From Nitrospina sp. UBA6727 (GTDB lineage: Bacteria; Nitrospinota; Nitrospinia; Nitrospinales; VA-1), in the NCBI GenBank assembly GCA_002454045.1, contig DKID01000002.1:29904-93903 (forward strand): a stretch of 64,000 bases of DNA, given 5' to 3'. Every line of letters begins with the position of its first letter. The first letter of the stretch is position 1. Below, in pieces: positions 50,763 through 60,309 of this stretch. The notes under the pieces were generated by a model, which was given only the letters and a program-made list of their open reading frames with translations, was not told the DNA's origin and did no database searches. Made by a program: the position numbers and the translations under genes.

Positions 50763-52229
50763 ATGATTGACTTGGAAAATATTCCGACCTACCTTACTTT
50801 CGACGACGTATTACTCCTGCCCGCCCATTCGAAAATTTTGCCCGCGAACATAAACCTCGCAACTCGTTTGACTCGCAAGATCAAACTTAACTGCCCGTTG
50901 ATTAGTGCTCCCATGGACACCGTCACTGAAACGGACTTGGCGATTGCCTTGGCGCAGGAAGGCGGCATCGGCATCATTCATCGCAATCTTCCGCCGAACA
51001 AGCAACGCAAAATGGTGGACAAAGTCAAACGCTTCGTAAGCGCTATGATTCCCGACCCGATTACTATGGACCCTGACCGGAAAATCAGCGAGGCTTTGGA
51101 GGTCATGCGCAAGTACAACATCAAGGGCATCCCCGTTACGCAGGATAAAAAACTGGTGGGAATTTTAACTAACCGCGACCTCCGGTTTGAAAACAACCTC
51201 AACAAAAAAATCCGTTCGCTGATGACCAAAGATGGCTTGGTCACTATCCCGGAAGGCACGCCGCTGGAAAAGTCTAAACAAATTTTGCACGACAACCGCA
51301 TCGAAAAATTGTTGGTGGTCGACAAAAAAGGTCACCTCAAAGGATTGATCACTATCAAGGATATTGAAAAAGCCGGGCAATTTCCCAACGCCGCCAAAGA
51401 CTCCAACGGCAGGCTGTTGGTGGGAGCCGCTTTGGGCGTGACGCAAAAACCTGTGGAACATATCGAAGATTTAATCCGCGTCGGGCTAGACGTTTTGGTG
51501 ATTGACAGCGCGCACGGACATTCGGAAAAAGTTCTCGCGACCATCCGCGAAATTAAAAAGACGTTCCCGCGACTGGAATTAATTGGCGGCAACGTCGCCA
51601 CCGCGGAAGGCGCCGCCGCTTTGATTAAAGCCGGAGTGGACGCCGTCAAAGTCGGCATCGGCCCCGGTTCCATCTGCACCACGCGCGCGGTGTCGGGCGT
51701 CGGCGTGCCGCAGATTTCCGCCATCGCCGAATGCGTCAAAGTGGCGGAGAAAAAAAACGTCCCCGTCATTTCCGACGGCGGCATCAAACTTTCGGGGGAC
51801 ATCACCAAAGCCATCGCCACCGGCGCCAGCACGGTGATGATAGGCTCGCTGTTTGCGGGGACGGAAGAAAGCCCCGGCGAAAAAATTCTTTATCAAGGCA
51901 GAAGTTACAAAGAATATCGGGGGATGGGTTCCATCGCCGCCATGTCGCAAGGTTCCAGCGACCGCTACTTTCAGGAGTGGGAACTCTCCGAAAGCAAACT
52001 GGTTCCCGAAGGAGTGGAAGCGCGCATTCCCTTCCGCGGCGCTTTGTCATTCACCGTCCACCAACTCTTGGGAGGTCTGCGCGCCGGGATGGGATATTGC
52101 GGGACGCCCACCATCGCCGCGTTGAGAAAGAATGCTTCGTTCATCAAAGTTACCCCGGCGGGTCTTCGGGAAAGTCATGTTCACGACGTGATCGTGACCA
52201 AGGAAGCACCAAATTACAACATCGATTGA
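50763..52229 (+). CDS. guaB: IMP dehydrogenase
   Basis: A 488-residue enzyme with the catalytic barrel split by two CBS domains (about residues 95-205). The active-site loop is GPGSICTTRAVSGVG with the catalytic cysteine; DSAHGHSEKV, GGNVAT, SDGGIK and MIGSLFAGTEESPGE are standard. It oxidises IMP to XMP, the first step to GMP. guaA follows after 43 bp. Confidence 0.97.
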   Translation: MIDLENIPTYLTFDDVLLLPAHSKILPANINLATRLTRKIKLNCPLISAPMDTVTETDLAIALAQEGGIGIIHRNLPPNKQRKMVDKVKRFVSAMIPDPITMDPDRKISEALEVMRKYNIKGIPVTQDKKLVGILTNRDLRFENNLNKKIRSLMTKDGLVTIPEGTPLEKSKQILHDNRIEKLLVVDKKGHLKGLITIKDIEKAGQFPNAAKDSNGRLLVGAALGVTQKPVEHIEDLIRVGLDVLVIDSAHGHSEKVLATIREIKKTFPRLELIGGNVATAEGAAALIKAGVDAVKVGIGPGSICTTRAVSGVGVPQISAIAECVKVAEKKNVPVISDGGIKLSGDITKAIATGASTVMIGSLFAGTEESPGEKILYQGRSYKEYRGMGSIAAMSQGSSDRYFQEWELSESKLVPEGVEARIPFRGALSFTVHQLLGGLRAGMGYCGTPTIAALRKNASFIKVTPAGLRESHVHDVIVTKEAPNYNID

Positions 52230-52272
52230 ACCGCCAAAATTTCCGAGCAGGCCAAACAAATCCCGCGTTGCC

Positions 52273-53829
52273 ATGACCGCAGACACCCTGCACGAACAGA
52301 AAATTCTCATCCTCGATTTCGGGTCGCAATACACCCAGAACATCGCCCGCAAAGCGCGGGAGTGCCAAGTCTATTGCGAGGTCCGCCCCTGCACTCTGTC
52401 GTTCAATAAAATTGAAACTTTCAATGCGCGGGGAATTATTCTCTCCGGCGGACCCGCAAGCGTTCTGGCGGAAGACGCGTTGCTCTGCGACCCAAGACTA
52501 TTCAATATGAAGATTCCCATCCTCGGCATCTGCTACGGCATGCAAGTCATCACGCATATTCTCGGCGGCAAGGTGGACCCTTCCCCGCGGCGGGAATTCG
52601 GCGGAGCCAAATTGATGCTGAAAGAATTTTCCAACCTGTTCGAAGAAGTGGCGAACAATTCCACCGTGTGGATGAGTCACGGCGACCGCATATCAAAATT
52701 GCCAAACGGATTCAAAGGCGTCGCCTTCACCGACAACTCGCCGCTGGCCGCCATCGAAAATTCCGCGGCGCGGATTTACGGTTTGCAATTCCATCCGGAA
52801 GTAGTCCACACGGCGGCGGGCAAAAAAATCCTTCACAACTTCCTGTTTGAAATCTGCCAGTGCACCAAGAACTGGAAAATAGATTCTCTGGTTGACCACA
52901 TGGTCGGCGACATCAAAGACAAAGTAGGAAACTCGCAAGTGATTTGCGGGTTGAGCGGCGGGGTGGATTCTTCAGTCGCGGCGGTGCTGATTCACAAAGC
53001 CATCGGCCGCAACTTGCATTGCCTGTTCATCGACAATGGACTTTTGCGCGACGGCGAAAAAGCCCGGGTGGAAAACACGTTTCGCGACAACTTCAACATC
53101 AACTTCGATGTCATCGATGCTTCCGAAAAATTTCTAAAAAAACTTGCAGGCGTCACGGACCCGGAGCAAAAAAGAAAACTCATCGGCAACACTTTCATCA
53201 AAGTTTTCGAGGAAGAAGCGAAACAGCGCGGCAGTTTCACCTTCCTCGCCCAAGGCACTTTATATCCAGACGTCATCGAGTCGGTCTCCGTCAAAGGCGG
53301 TCCATCCGCGAAAATCAAGTCGCATCACAACGTTGGCGGCCTACCAAAAAAGATGCAGTTAAAACTTCTCGAACCACTGCGCGAACTATTCAAGGATGAA
53401 GTCCGCGCACTAGGACGCGAGTTAGGCATCACGAATGAAATCATCAACCGCCAACCGTTCCCGGGTCCCGGCTTAGCCATCCGCATTCTGGGAGGCGTAA
53501 CACTGGAACGCCTCGCCATCCTTCGCGCCGCCGACAAAATTATTCTCGAAGAAATAAAAGCCGCGCGGTTGTATAACGATTTATGGCAATCGTTCGCAGT
53601 CCTGCTGCCGATAAAAACCGTGGGGGTTATGGGCGATGCCCGCACCTACGAAAACGTGATAGCCGTCCGCGCCGTTACGAGTTCCGACGGCATGACCGCC
53701 GACTGGGCGCCGCTGCCTCACGACCTTTTGGGAAAACTTTCGAACCGCATCATCAATGAAGTACACGGGATTAACCGGGTGGTCTATGACATCAGTTCGA
53801 AACCGCCCAGCACCATTGAGTGGGAATAA
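52273..53829 (+). CDS. guaA: GMP synthase (glutamine-hydrolysing)
   Basis: A 518-residue enzyme. The N-terminal glutaminase has ILSGGPASV, the nucleophile in GICYGMQ and the histidine/glutamate in YGLQFHPEV. The synthetase has the pyrophosphatase loop CGLSGGVDSSVAAVL, and the C-terminal dimer domain ends in KPPSTIEWE, the invariant end of GuaA. It converts XMP to GMP. Confidence 0.97.
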   Translation: MTADTLHEQKILILDFGSQYTQNIARKARECQVYCEVRPCTLSFNKIETFNARGIILSGGPASVLAEDALLCDPRLFNMKIPILGICYGMQVITHILGGKVDPSPRREFGGAKLMLKEFSNLFEEVANNSTVWMSHGDRISKLPNGFKGVAFTDNSPLAAIENSAARIYGLQFHPEVVHTAAGKKILHNFLFEICQCTKNWKIDSLVDHMVGDIKDKVGNSQVICGLSGGVDSSVAAVLIHKAIGRNLHCLFIDNGLLRDGEKARVENTFRDNFNINFDVIDASEKFLKKLAGVTDPEQKRKLIGNTFIKVFEEEAKQRGSFTFLAQGTLYPDVIESVSVKGGPSAKIKSHHNVGGLPKKMQLKLLEPLRELFKDEVRALGRELGITNEIINRQPFPGPGLAIRILGGVTLERLAILRAADKIILEEIKAARLYNDLWQSFAVLLPIKTVGVMGDARTYENVIAVRAVTSSDGMTADWAPLPHDLLGKLSNRIINEVHGINRVVYDISSKPPSTIEWE

Positions 53830-53834
53830 CCCGC

Positions 53835-53870
53835 CGCGCCCGCCGCCAAAAAATTTGCCCGGCGCGTTTT
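53835..53870 (+). terminator. Possible terminator of guaBA
   Basis: CGCGCC (53835) and GGCGCG (53861) can form a stem with a 20-base, partly pairing loop, followed by TTTTG. The T-run is short, so this is a weak call. Confidence 0.35.
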
Positions 53871-53884
53871 GATTGCGGCGAAAA

Positions 53885-53958
53885 TTATGCCGCGTCGCCG
53901 TGGACAAATAAAATTCGCCGCCGCCGTCATCGCGTCGTCGTCATCGCGCCGTCATCAA
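53885..53958. repeat. Degenerate GC-rich repeat tract downstream of guaA
   Basis: Words CGCCGCCGTCATCGCG and CGTCGTCATCGCGCCGTCATC repeat just before the stop of the minus-strand gene at 53966. Confidence 0.55.
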
Positions 53959-53965
53959 TGGAAAC

Positions 53966-54925
53966 TTACTGCGCGCAACGAAACCCGACGAAATCCATGC
54001 GGGCGTTTGGCTTAGAAGCCGTGCGGTCGGCGGGGCGGACGCCCGTCGCGTAATTTATCCACGAGCCGCCGCGCATCACTTTTTTGCTGCCGGATTCGGG
54101 ACCCGCGGGATTTTCTGCGGGAGACCGCCGGTAATAATTTTCACCGTGCCAGTCCATCACCCACTCGTAAACGTTCCCCGACATATCGAACAAACCGTAT
54201 TCGTTGGGAGGGAAACTGCCGACGGGGGCGGTGTGGGTGAACCCGTCGTCGAAGTTTTTCATCCGCCAACTTTTGTCGCAATGCCTGTCACAAAAATTGA
54301 CTTTGCCCGAGCCCGCCTCGTCCCCCCACGAAAAGACAAAATCGTTGCCGCCTCTCGCCGCCCGTTCCCACTCCGCTTCGGTGGGCAACCGTTTTTTCAC
54401 GCGCTCGCAGTATTCGCGGGCTTCGAACCAGGTCACGTTCTCTACGGGGCGGTGGGCAGTTTTATGCTTGGCGGGGGATTCCCCCATGACGCGTTGAAAT
54501 TTTTCTTGCGTTACTTCGTGGATGTCGATGTAAAACCCGCGGAGTTTTACCGTGTGGACGGGTTGCTCGTCGTTGAACCATTTTTCGTGGCAAGTTTTGT
54601 TGTACTTCGCACATATTAAGTACCCTTGATTGGCATCCGACCCCATCGAAAATTTTCCGGCGGGGATGAACACCATGTCGCGGTGGGATTTCGTCGCGGG
54701 CGGATTTAATTTTTCGGCGACGGCGGTGGTGACGGCGGCGGTGGCGGCGATGAGCGTGGAATATTTTTCTGGAAGAGTCGCGCTTAAAAAAATAAAGATG
54801 AGTGGCAAGAGATATTTTCCGATGCTGATGGCCGCCGCAGATTTTCGTTTTTCTGAAATCTTAAAAATAGTTTCTTCTCCAGCGATTGATTCTTTCGCCC
54901 CAAGCCAGGGTTTTCTCCGTGACAT
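53966..54925 (-). CDS. FGE-sulfatase (SUMF1-type) domain protein, membrane-anchored
   Basis: A 319-residue protein with one N-terminal hydrophobic segment (about residues 37-50). The domain has MVFIPAGKFSMGSD, VTQEKFQRVMGESP, LPTEAEWERAARGG, YGLFDMSGNVYEWVMDW and MRGGSWINY, ending in GFRCA. The cysteine pair that binds copper in true formylglycine-generating enzymes (in RGGSW.C....C) is missing, so sulfatase activation is unlikely; such domains often have a binding role. A stretch at about residues 58-72 (AATAAVTTAVAEK) is repeat-derived. Its start overlaps the oxidoreductase gene by 65 bp. Confidence 0.8.
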   Translation of the reverse strand: MSRRKPWLGAKESIAGEETIFKISEKRKSAAAISIGKYLLPLIFIFLSATLPEKYSTLIAATAAVTTAVAEKLNPPATKSHRDMVFIPAGKFSMGSDANQGYLICAKYNKTCHEKWFNDEQPVHTVKLRGFYIDIHEVTQEKFQRVMGESPAKHKTAHRPVENVTWFEAREYCERVKKRLPTEAEWERAARGGNDFVFSWGDEAGSGKVNFCDRHCDKSWRMKNFDDGFTHTAPVGSFPPNEYGLFDMSGNVYEWVMDWHGENYYRRSPAENPAGPESGSKKVMRGGSWINYATGVRPADRTASKPNARMDFVGFRCAQ

Positions 54926-57005
54926 GATTTTTTTTCCAATTCCCGGCGGCGAATTTATTTGCCTCCGCCAAGGTGGGATAGATATGAATGGTGCCTAAAA
55001 TTTTATTCATGCCAAACCCATTTTTCATCGCGGCGACATATTCGGAAATAATATCTCCCGCGTGAAGCCCGGCGATGGTAACTCCTAAAATTTTATCTTT
55101 GCCGGGCACGGTCAAAACTTTCACCATCCCATAAGCCGCTTCGTCAGCAATGGCGCGGTCTAAGTCGTCAATACCGTAGGTGGTTACTTCATAGGGAATC
55201 CCTTGCGCCTTGGCTTCCGTCTCGTTCAAACCAGACCGTGCCACTTCCGGGTCGGTGAAGGTTGACCACGGCACCGTGCTGTAATCCACCTTGAAACCAT
55301 AAAAAGGATTTAGCATTGAATTGACCGCGCAGTACCAAGCTTGGTGCGCCGCCGTGTGCGTAAATTGATAGGGGCCGACGACGTCGCCGCAGGCGTACAT
55401 GTTCGGGATGTTCGTCCGCATATATTCATCCACCTGGATCGTTCCCCGCGAACTTAACTCAACGCCAATCTCCTCCAGACCAAATCCGGTCGTGTTCGCT
55501 TTTCTTCCCAACGCAATCAAGAGAGCGTCGAAAGGTACTTCAACCAAACCTTCGTTATGCTCGCACTCCAAAAAATCTTTGCCGCCGCGTTTGAAGAATT
55601 TTTTCGGCGTGTGTCCTAACAACACATTGATGCCGTCATTCTGAAAACTTTCCAAAACCATTTGCGATATCTCAGGGTCCTCTTTGGGAAGCAACCGTTT
55701 GTTACGCTGAACCTGAGTCACCTCGCAGCCAAGCCGGGCGAAAGCCTGCGCCAGTTCAGACCCGATGGGTCCCCCGCCTAACACAAGCAACTTTTCGGGT
55801 TGCTTGCGAATATCCCAAACCGTATCGGAAGTCAGGTAATCAACTTCTTCGATACCTTCAATCGGTGGAATAGCGGGACGGGCGCCGGTGCCGATAATAA
55901 TATTTTTCGTGGTGAGTATATCCCCGTTGACTTCAACCTCGTAAGGGGATTTGATCACGGCTTCTCCCGTGTGGCATTCCACCCCGAGCGAAGTGTATCG
56001 CTCTATCGAATCGTGTGGTTCCACGGTTTTGACGACACGCTGCACTCGCTCCATCACATCCGCAAAGTCAAACTCAACGCGGGCGTTTTTAAATCCCAGG
56101 CTTTTGCATTTCTTCACATCCGCCATAAACTTTGCGGAACGAATCAAGGCTTTGCTGGGGACGCATCCAGTGTTCAAGCAATCGCCGCCCATTTTATGTT
56201 TTTCGATTAAAGCCACTTTCCCTTTGGTCGCGGCGCCGATGTAACTGGTGACAAGCCCCGCCGACCCCGCGCCGATGACCACCATGTTGTAATCAAACGA
56301 TTTTGGTTTCGTGAATTTTTGCAACGCCATTCTTCCTTTATAAACCGCCACCATTTTTTTTGCCAACAGCGGGAATATGCCCAGCAAAACGAAAGAGAAA
56401 ATAATTTCCGCCGACAAGATTCCGCCCAAAGATTCAATTTGCGCCAGTTGCGTTCCGGCATTTACGAAGACAATAGTTCCCGCAAGCATGCCCACCTGAC
56501 TCACAAAAAAGAACTGCATCGTCTTCATCGGAGTCAGTCCCATAACCAAATTGATTACGAAGAAAGGAATTGCAGGAATCAAGCGGAGCGTGAACAAATA
56601 AAAAGCGCCGTCCTTTTCGATGCCTTCGTTAAACGATTTCAAGTGCTGACCGAATTTGCTTTGAACAAAATCTCGAAGCAATAACCGTGAAACGAGAAAA
56701 GCCAAGGTGGCTCCGATAGTGCTCGCGAATGAAACCAGAATCGTACCCGTGACAAGTCCGAACAGAGCGCCTGCCAGCAAAGTAAGCAAGGCGGCGCCGG
56801 GGAGGGAGAGGACTGCCGACACGATATAAACTGTGGTGTAGGCGCCGATGGCCAACAAAGCATTTTCTTTGTAGAACGCCAAAAAATGAACCTGCTGTTC
56901 TTTCAGGTATTCAAGAGACAGATATTGACTGAGGTCAAAATGGAAAAACGCCCACAAACAAATTGCTAAAACGAAAACAACTGCGATCTTTTTTGAATTA
57001 TTCAT
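54861..57005 (-). CDS. TVP38/TMEM64 membrane domain fused to a flavin disulfide oxidoreductase
   Basis: About 714 residues from ATG 57005 (MNNSKKIAVVF). Residues 1 to about 220 form a TVP38/TMEM64 (SNARE-associated) multi-span domain with VSAVLSLPGAALLTLLAGALFG and LIPAIPFFVINLVMG. Residues about 240-700 match mercuric-reductase/dihydrolipoamide-dehydrogenase enzymes: NMVVIGAGSAGLV-type FAD site, redox pair in GGDCLNTGCVPSKALI, NAD site VLGGGPIGSELAQAF, YACGDVVG and the C-terminal HIYPTLAEA. The MerA C-terminal cysteine pair is absent. It likely couples a membrane process to NAD(P)H-dependent thiol chemistry; the substrate is unknown. Confidence 0.87.
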   Translation of the reverse strand: MNNSKKIAVVFVLAICLWAFFHFDLSQYLSLEYLKEQQVHFLAFYKENALLAIGAYTTVYIVSAVLSLPGAALLTLLAGALFGLVTGTILVSFASTIGATLAFLVSRLLLRDFVQSKFGQHLKSFNEGIEKDGAFYLFTLRLIPAIPFFVINLVMGLTPMKTMQFFFVSQVGMLAGTIVFVNAGTQLAQIESLGGILSAEIIFSFVLLGIFPLLAKKMVAVYKGRMALQKFTKPKSFDYNMVVIGAGSAGLVTSYIGAATKGKVALIEKHKMGGDCLNTGCVPSKALIRSAKFMADVKKCKSLGFKNARVEFDFADVMERVQRVVKTVEPHDSIERYTSLGVECHTGEAVIKSPYEVEVNGDILTTKNIIIGTGARPAIPPIEGIEEVDYLTSDTVWDIRKQPEKLLVLGGGPIGSELAQAFARLGCEVTQVQRNKRLLPKEDPEISQMVLESFQNDGINVLLGHTPKKFFKRGGKDFLECEHNEGLVEVPFDALLIALGRKANTTGFGLEEIGVELSSRGTIQVDEYMRTNIPNMYACGDVVGPYQFTHTAAHQAWYCAVNSMLNPFYGFKVDYSTVPWSTFTDPEVARSGLNETEAKAQGIPYEVTTYGIDDLDRAIADEAAYGMVKVLTVPGKDKILGVTIAGLHAGDIISEYVAAMKNGFGMNKILGTIHIYPTLAEANKFAAGNWKKNHVTEKTLAWGERINRWRRNYF

Positions 57006-57079
57006 CAGGTTTCCTGCTTGAAAAATGTTCATCTGCAATAATACCACGCGGCGATTTTATCATCACGCGCGCCGAGTGG

Positions 57080-59140
57080 TTAGCGGGGACTGGCGGCGAT
57101 ATTTCCGCCGTCAATAGTGAGGACGCTCCCCGTCGTTTTTTCTGCCAGCGCGAGGGCGAGGAATCCTTGCGCCACATCGGTGTCATAAACTTCCCGCTGC
57201 AAAAGGTTGTCCCGGTAATAATCATCGGGAGTAAGTCCGCGCGCCGCGGCTCTTGCTTTTAAGTCTTCCTCCGAAAACAGCGAAGTGCGAACGCGGTCGG
57301 CGTTGATGGCGTTGGCGCGGATGCCACGGGAACCGTAATCCAGCGCGTACTGTTTGGTGAGCGCCACGACCGCCGCCTTGGGGAGCGCGTAGGGACCAAA
57401 ATTTTTCCCCGGATTGAACGCCGCTTTGGATGCGTTGAACAACAAAACCCCGCCAGTTTTTTGCGCGAGAAATATTTTCAGAGCCGCGGAAGCCAATGTC
57501 TGATGCGCGAAAAAATTCAACTCAAAACTAGCGCGTAATTCTTTCATGCTCACCTCTCCCACCGCGCCCTGCTTGGCGTTGCCGGCATTGGAGATTAGGA
57601 TGTCGACGCCGCCAAAAACCTGCACCAGTCGTTCGAACGAGCGCCGCGTAGCCGATTCATCGGTCACGTCCAACGTCTGCGCGACGACGCCGACCGCGGC
57701 GTTTTTGCGTATTGCCGCGGCAGCTTCGTTCAAATTTTCCGCCGTCGTGTCGGCGAGAAAAAGATTCGCGCCGCGTTCGGCAAACAACTTGGCGGTGGCA
57801 AGACCAATTCCAGATGCGGCGCCGGTGATATAAACGACCTTGCCTTGCAAGACCGCGGCGTTGCTCTTGCCCAACTTGGCTTGCTCGAGAGACCAGTATT
57901 CCATGTCGAACAAGTCGCCGGAACTTAACGGCGCGTAACTTCCCAGCGAAAAAGATTTGTGGATGATGCCGATACTATGCTGGTAAATATCGGCGGCGAT
58001 GCGCATCTCCTCAACGGTTTTGCCGACCGTCACCAATCCCAATCCGGCCACCAGAACAACGCGGGGCAATCGGTCCAACTCGGTTTTGTCCGTCCCTTTG
58101 GCGGAATTGTTGGCCGTGAAATACTGATGATAACTGTCGCAATAAGTTTGCAACGCGCGGGAAGTTTCCGCCCGCAGTTTGTCTGCGTCGCGCCATTGTT
58201 GCAAATCCAAAAGCAGCGGTTTTTGTTTCGTGCGAATCACATGGTCGGGAGTGGCGGTGCCGATTTGCGACCAAGTCCCGCACTCTTTACTAGACGCAAA
58301 CTCCTTCGCCGCGACGTCGGCGCGGTGATGCAGAACCCAATCCTCGCCGGAGTGTTCGCGGTAAAGTCCGCGCAACACGGGCGCCAACGCGCACAACAGA
58401 GTTTCCTCCCCGGCGTTGATGGCGGGAATTTCCCGCGGCGTGAGAGTGTGGAGCGGTTTTTTTCCGATGTATTCTTCCGCGAGAGTTACGGCGCGAATAT
58501 GTCGGTCGTAACTTTCTTTCGCGGTGCCGCCGAAAGTGAAGAGTCCGTGGTTGATCAGCAGCAGTCCTTCCACCTGCGGATTTTTTTCGTACGCCGCGGC
58601 GGCGGCTTTGGCAAGCGCGAAACCGGGCATGATGTAAGCGACGACGCCGATGCGGTCGCCATAAATTTCCCGGCAGACTTTCTCCGCGTCGGGCTGGTTG
58701 GCGATAATCAAACTGGCGTCGGCGTGCGAATGGTCGACAAACTTGTGCGGCAAGAATGCGTGCAGCAACGTCTCCACGGACGGGTTGGGGGAGGATGCGT
58801 CGAGCAAATGCGTGCGTTGTTCGTTGACCATTTCTTCATCGCTCAATCGGTCAAGTCTGCGCAGTTTCCGCAAATGGTTTAGCAAGACGCCGGGAAGACC
58901 CCGCGGTTGCAGCGTATCCAGGTCCCAGCCGCTGCCCTTAACATAAAGTACGTCCACCTCTTCGTTCACCTTGTTGCGGGCGCGCAACTTGACCGACGTG
59001 TTGCCGCCGCCGTGGAGAACAAGCGCGGGGTCGGCGCCGATCAATCGCGAAGTGTAAACACGAAGCGCGATGTCTTCGGCGACGTCGTTGTATTTTTTGA
59101 TTGCCGCCTTGGCGTCCGCATCGCTCCATTTATTTTCCAT
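57080..59140 (-). CDS. Bifunctional class II aldolase / short-chain dehydrogenase
   Basis: A 686-residue fusion. Residues about 20-380 are a class II aldolase/epimerase domain with VLHGGGNTSVKL, FVDHSHADASLII (metal histidines) and LLINHGLFTFGG. Residues about 435-680 are a short-chain dehydrogenase with VVYITGAASGIGLATAK (NAD site), LISNAGNAKQG, and catalytic serine, tyrosine and lysine in LLFNASKAAFNPGKNFGPYALPKAA. The layout matches the rhamnulose-1-phosphate aldolase/lactaldehyde dehydrogenase (RhaE/YuxG-type) proteins. The substrate is inferred from this. It is the first gene of a run that continues with the TVP38 fusion. Confidence 0.88.
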   Translation of the reverse strand: MENKWSDADAKAAIKKYNDVAEDIALRVYTSRLIGADPALVLHGGGNTSVKLRARNKVNEEVDVLYVKGSGWDLDTLQPRGLPGVLLNHLRKLRRLDRLSDEEMVNEQRTHLLDASSPNPSVETLLHAFLPHKFVDHSHADASLIIANQPDAEKVCREIYGDRIGVVAYIMPGFALAKAAAAAYEKNPQVEGLLLINHGLFTFGGTAKESYDRHIRAVTLAEEYIGKKPLHTLTPREIPAINAGEETLLCALAPVLRGLYREHSGEDWVLHHRADVAAKEFASSKECGTWSQIGTATPDHVIRTKQKPLLLDLQQWRDADKLRAETSRALQTYCDSYHQYFTANNSAKGTDKTELDRLPRVVLVAGLGLVTVGKTVEEMRIAADIYQHSIGIIHKSFSLGSYAPLSSGDLFDMEYWSLEQAKLGKSNAAVLQGKVVYITGAASGIGLATAKLFAERGANLFLADTTAENLNEAAAAIRKNAAVGVVAQTLDVTDESATRRSFERLVQVFGGVDILISNAGNAKQGAVGEVSMKELRASFELNFFAHQTLASAALKIFLAQKTGGVLLFNASKAAFNPGKNFGPYALPKAAVVALTKQYALDYGSRGIRANAINADRVRTSLFSEEDLKARAAARGLTPDDYYRDNLLQREVYDTDVAQGFLALALAEKTTGSVLTIDGGNIAASPR

Positions 59141-59357
59141 AACTTTCCGCCGTCAATAACTTTTCGCCGTCGGCAACTTTTCCGCCGCCAATCCGCCGCC
59201 GATTTTTTTGTCACGCGCGCCCGATGTTGTTTATCATAACTGTTTAGGTCGGTCAAAGTTTGGTCTTTTGCGCGCGACTTTTTCCCGTGTCGCCGCCGTC
59301 GCGCGCGCTATAAAAAGCGTCCTGAATTGCGCGGGGTTCTGTGGTAAAGTTGGCGGG

Positions 59358-59606
59358 ATGCTTGCCCGAATACATGTCACATTGAGGGAGGGAGTCCTCG
59401 ACCCGCAAGGAAAAACCGTGCATCACGCGTTGAACGACTTGGGATACGATGAAGTGCGGGGCGTCACCATCGGCAAATATTTGGAAATCAAACTTGATTC
59501 TGCATCGAAGGAGGAAGCCGAAATAAGAGTCCGGGAAATGTGCAAACAACTCCTGGCGAATACGGTGATCGAGTCCTTCCGTTTCACACTTGTTCCCACT
59601 GACTAA
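59358..59606 (+). CDS. purS: Phosphoribosylformylglycinamidine synthase subunit PurS
   Basis: 82 residues from ATG 59358. Marks are ARIHVTLREGVLDPQGKTV, then LGYDEVRGVTIGKYLEIKL and the end NTVIESFRF. PurS bridges PurQ and PurL in the multi-subunit FGAM synthase. The gap 59141-59357 holds the divergent promoters. purQ starts 1 bp after the stop. Confidence 0.95.
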   Translation: MLARIHVTLREGVLDPQGKTVHHALNDLGYDEVRGVTIGKYLEIKLDSASKEEAEIRVREMCKQLLANTVIESFRFTLVPTD

Positions 59607-59607
59607 A

Positions 59608-60309
59608 ATGAAGTGCGGCGTTGTTGTATTCCCCGGGTCCAATTGCGACCACGACTGCTACCACATTCTTCACCACGTCCTCAACCAGGAAACCCACTGG
59701 CTGTGGCACAAAGAGGAAGCCGACTTGGGATCCTTCGACCTCGTGATTTTGCCCGGCGGATTCTCTTACGGAGATTACCTTCGCGCCGGTGCCATCGCCC
59801 GCTTCTCGCCGGTGATGAACTCCATCATCCACTTCGCGGAAAACGGCGGCACGGTGCTGGGAATTTGCAACGGGTTCCAAATTCTATTGGAATGCGGCTT
59901 GCTGCCCGGCGTGTTGATGCAAAACCAGTCCGGGAAATTCATCTGCAAAAATGTGTTCGTCCGTGTCGAAAATTCGGACACCGTCTTCACCCGCGACGGC
60001 GGCGAAAAAAATGTTTTGGAAATACCCATCGCCCACCATCAAGGAAGTTATTACATCGACCCGCGTTCGTTGCGCCGACTTGAAAGCAACGGGCAAATTG
60101 TCTTCCGATATTGTGACGACGGCGGGAATATTTCCGCGGAGTCAAATCCCAACGGCTCGGTCGGCGCGGTGGCGGGGATAACCAACGCACAAAAAAATGT
60201 GATGGGAATGATGCCGCACCCGGAACGTTGCGCCGACCCGCTTTGGTCGCGAACCGATGGCCAAATTATTTTTCGCTCGCTGATTGCAAACTCCCGCCGC
60301 CGTGGATAA
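59608..60309 (+). CDS. purQ: Phosphoribosylformylglycinamidine synthase subunit PurQ
   Basis: 233 residues from ATG 59608 (MKCGVVVFPGSNCD). Class I glutaminase: DLVILPGGFSYGDYLRAGA, the nucleophile in GICNGFQILLE and the His/Glu in GMMPHPERCADP. It supplies ammonia from glutamine to PurL. Confidence 0.96.
   Translation: MKCGVVVFPGSNCDHDCYHILHHVLNQETHWLWHKEEADLGSFDLVILPGGFSYGDYLRAGAIARFSPVMNSIIHFAENGGTVLGICNGFQILLECGLLPGVLMQNQSGKFICKNVFVRVENSDTVFTRDGGEKNVLEIPIAHHQGSYYIDPRSLRRLESNGQIVFRYCDDGGNISAESNPNGSVGAVAGITNAQKNVMGMMPHPERCADPLWSRTDGQIIFRSLIANSRRRG

Noticed and set aside
57959..58882. A 307-codon open frame on + opposite the aldolase/dehydrogenase
   Set aside because: Antisense shadow of a well-supported enzyme in GC-rich DNA; no domain.
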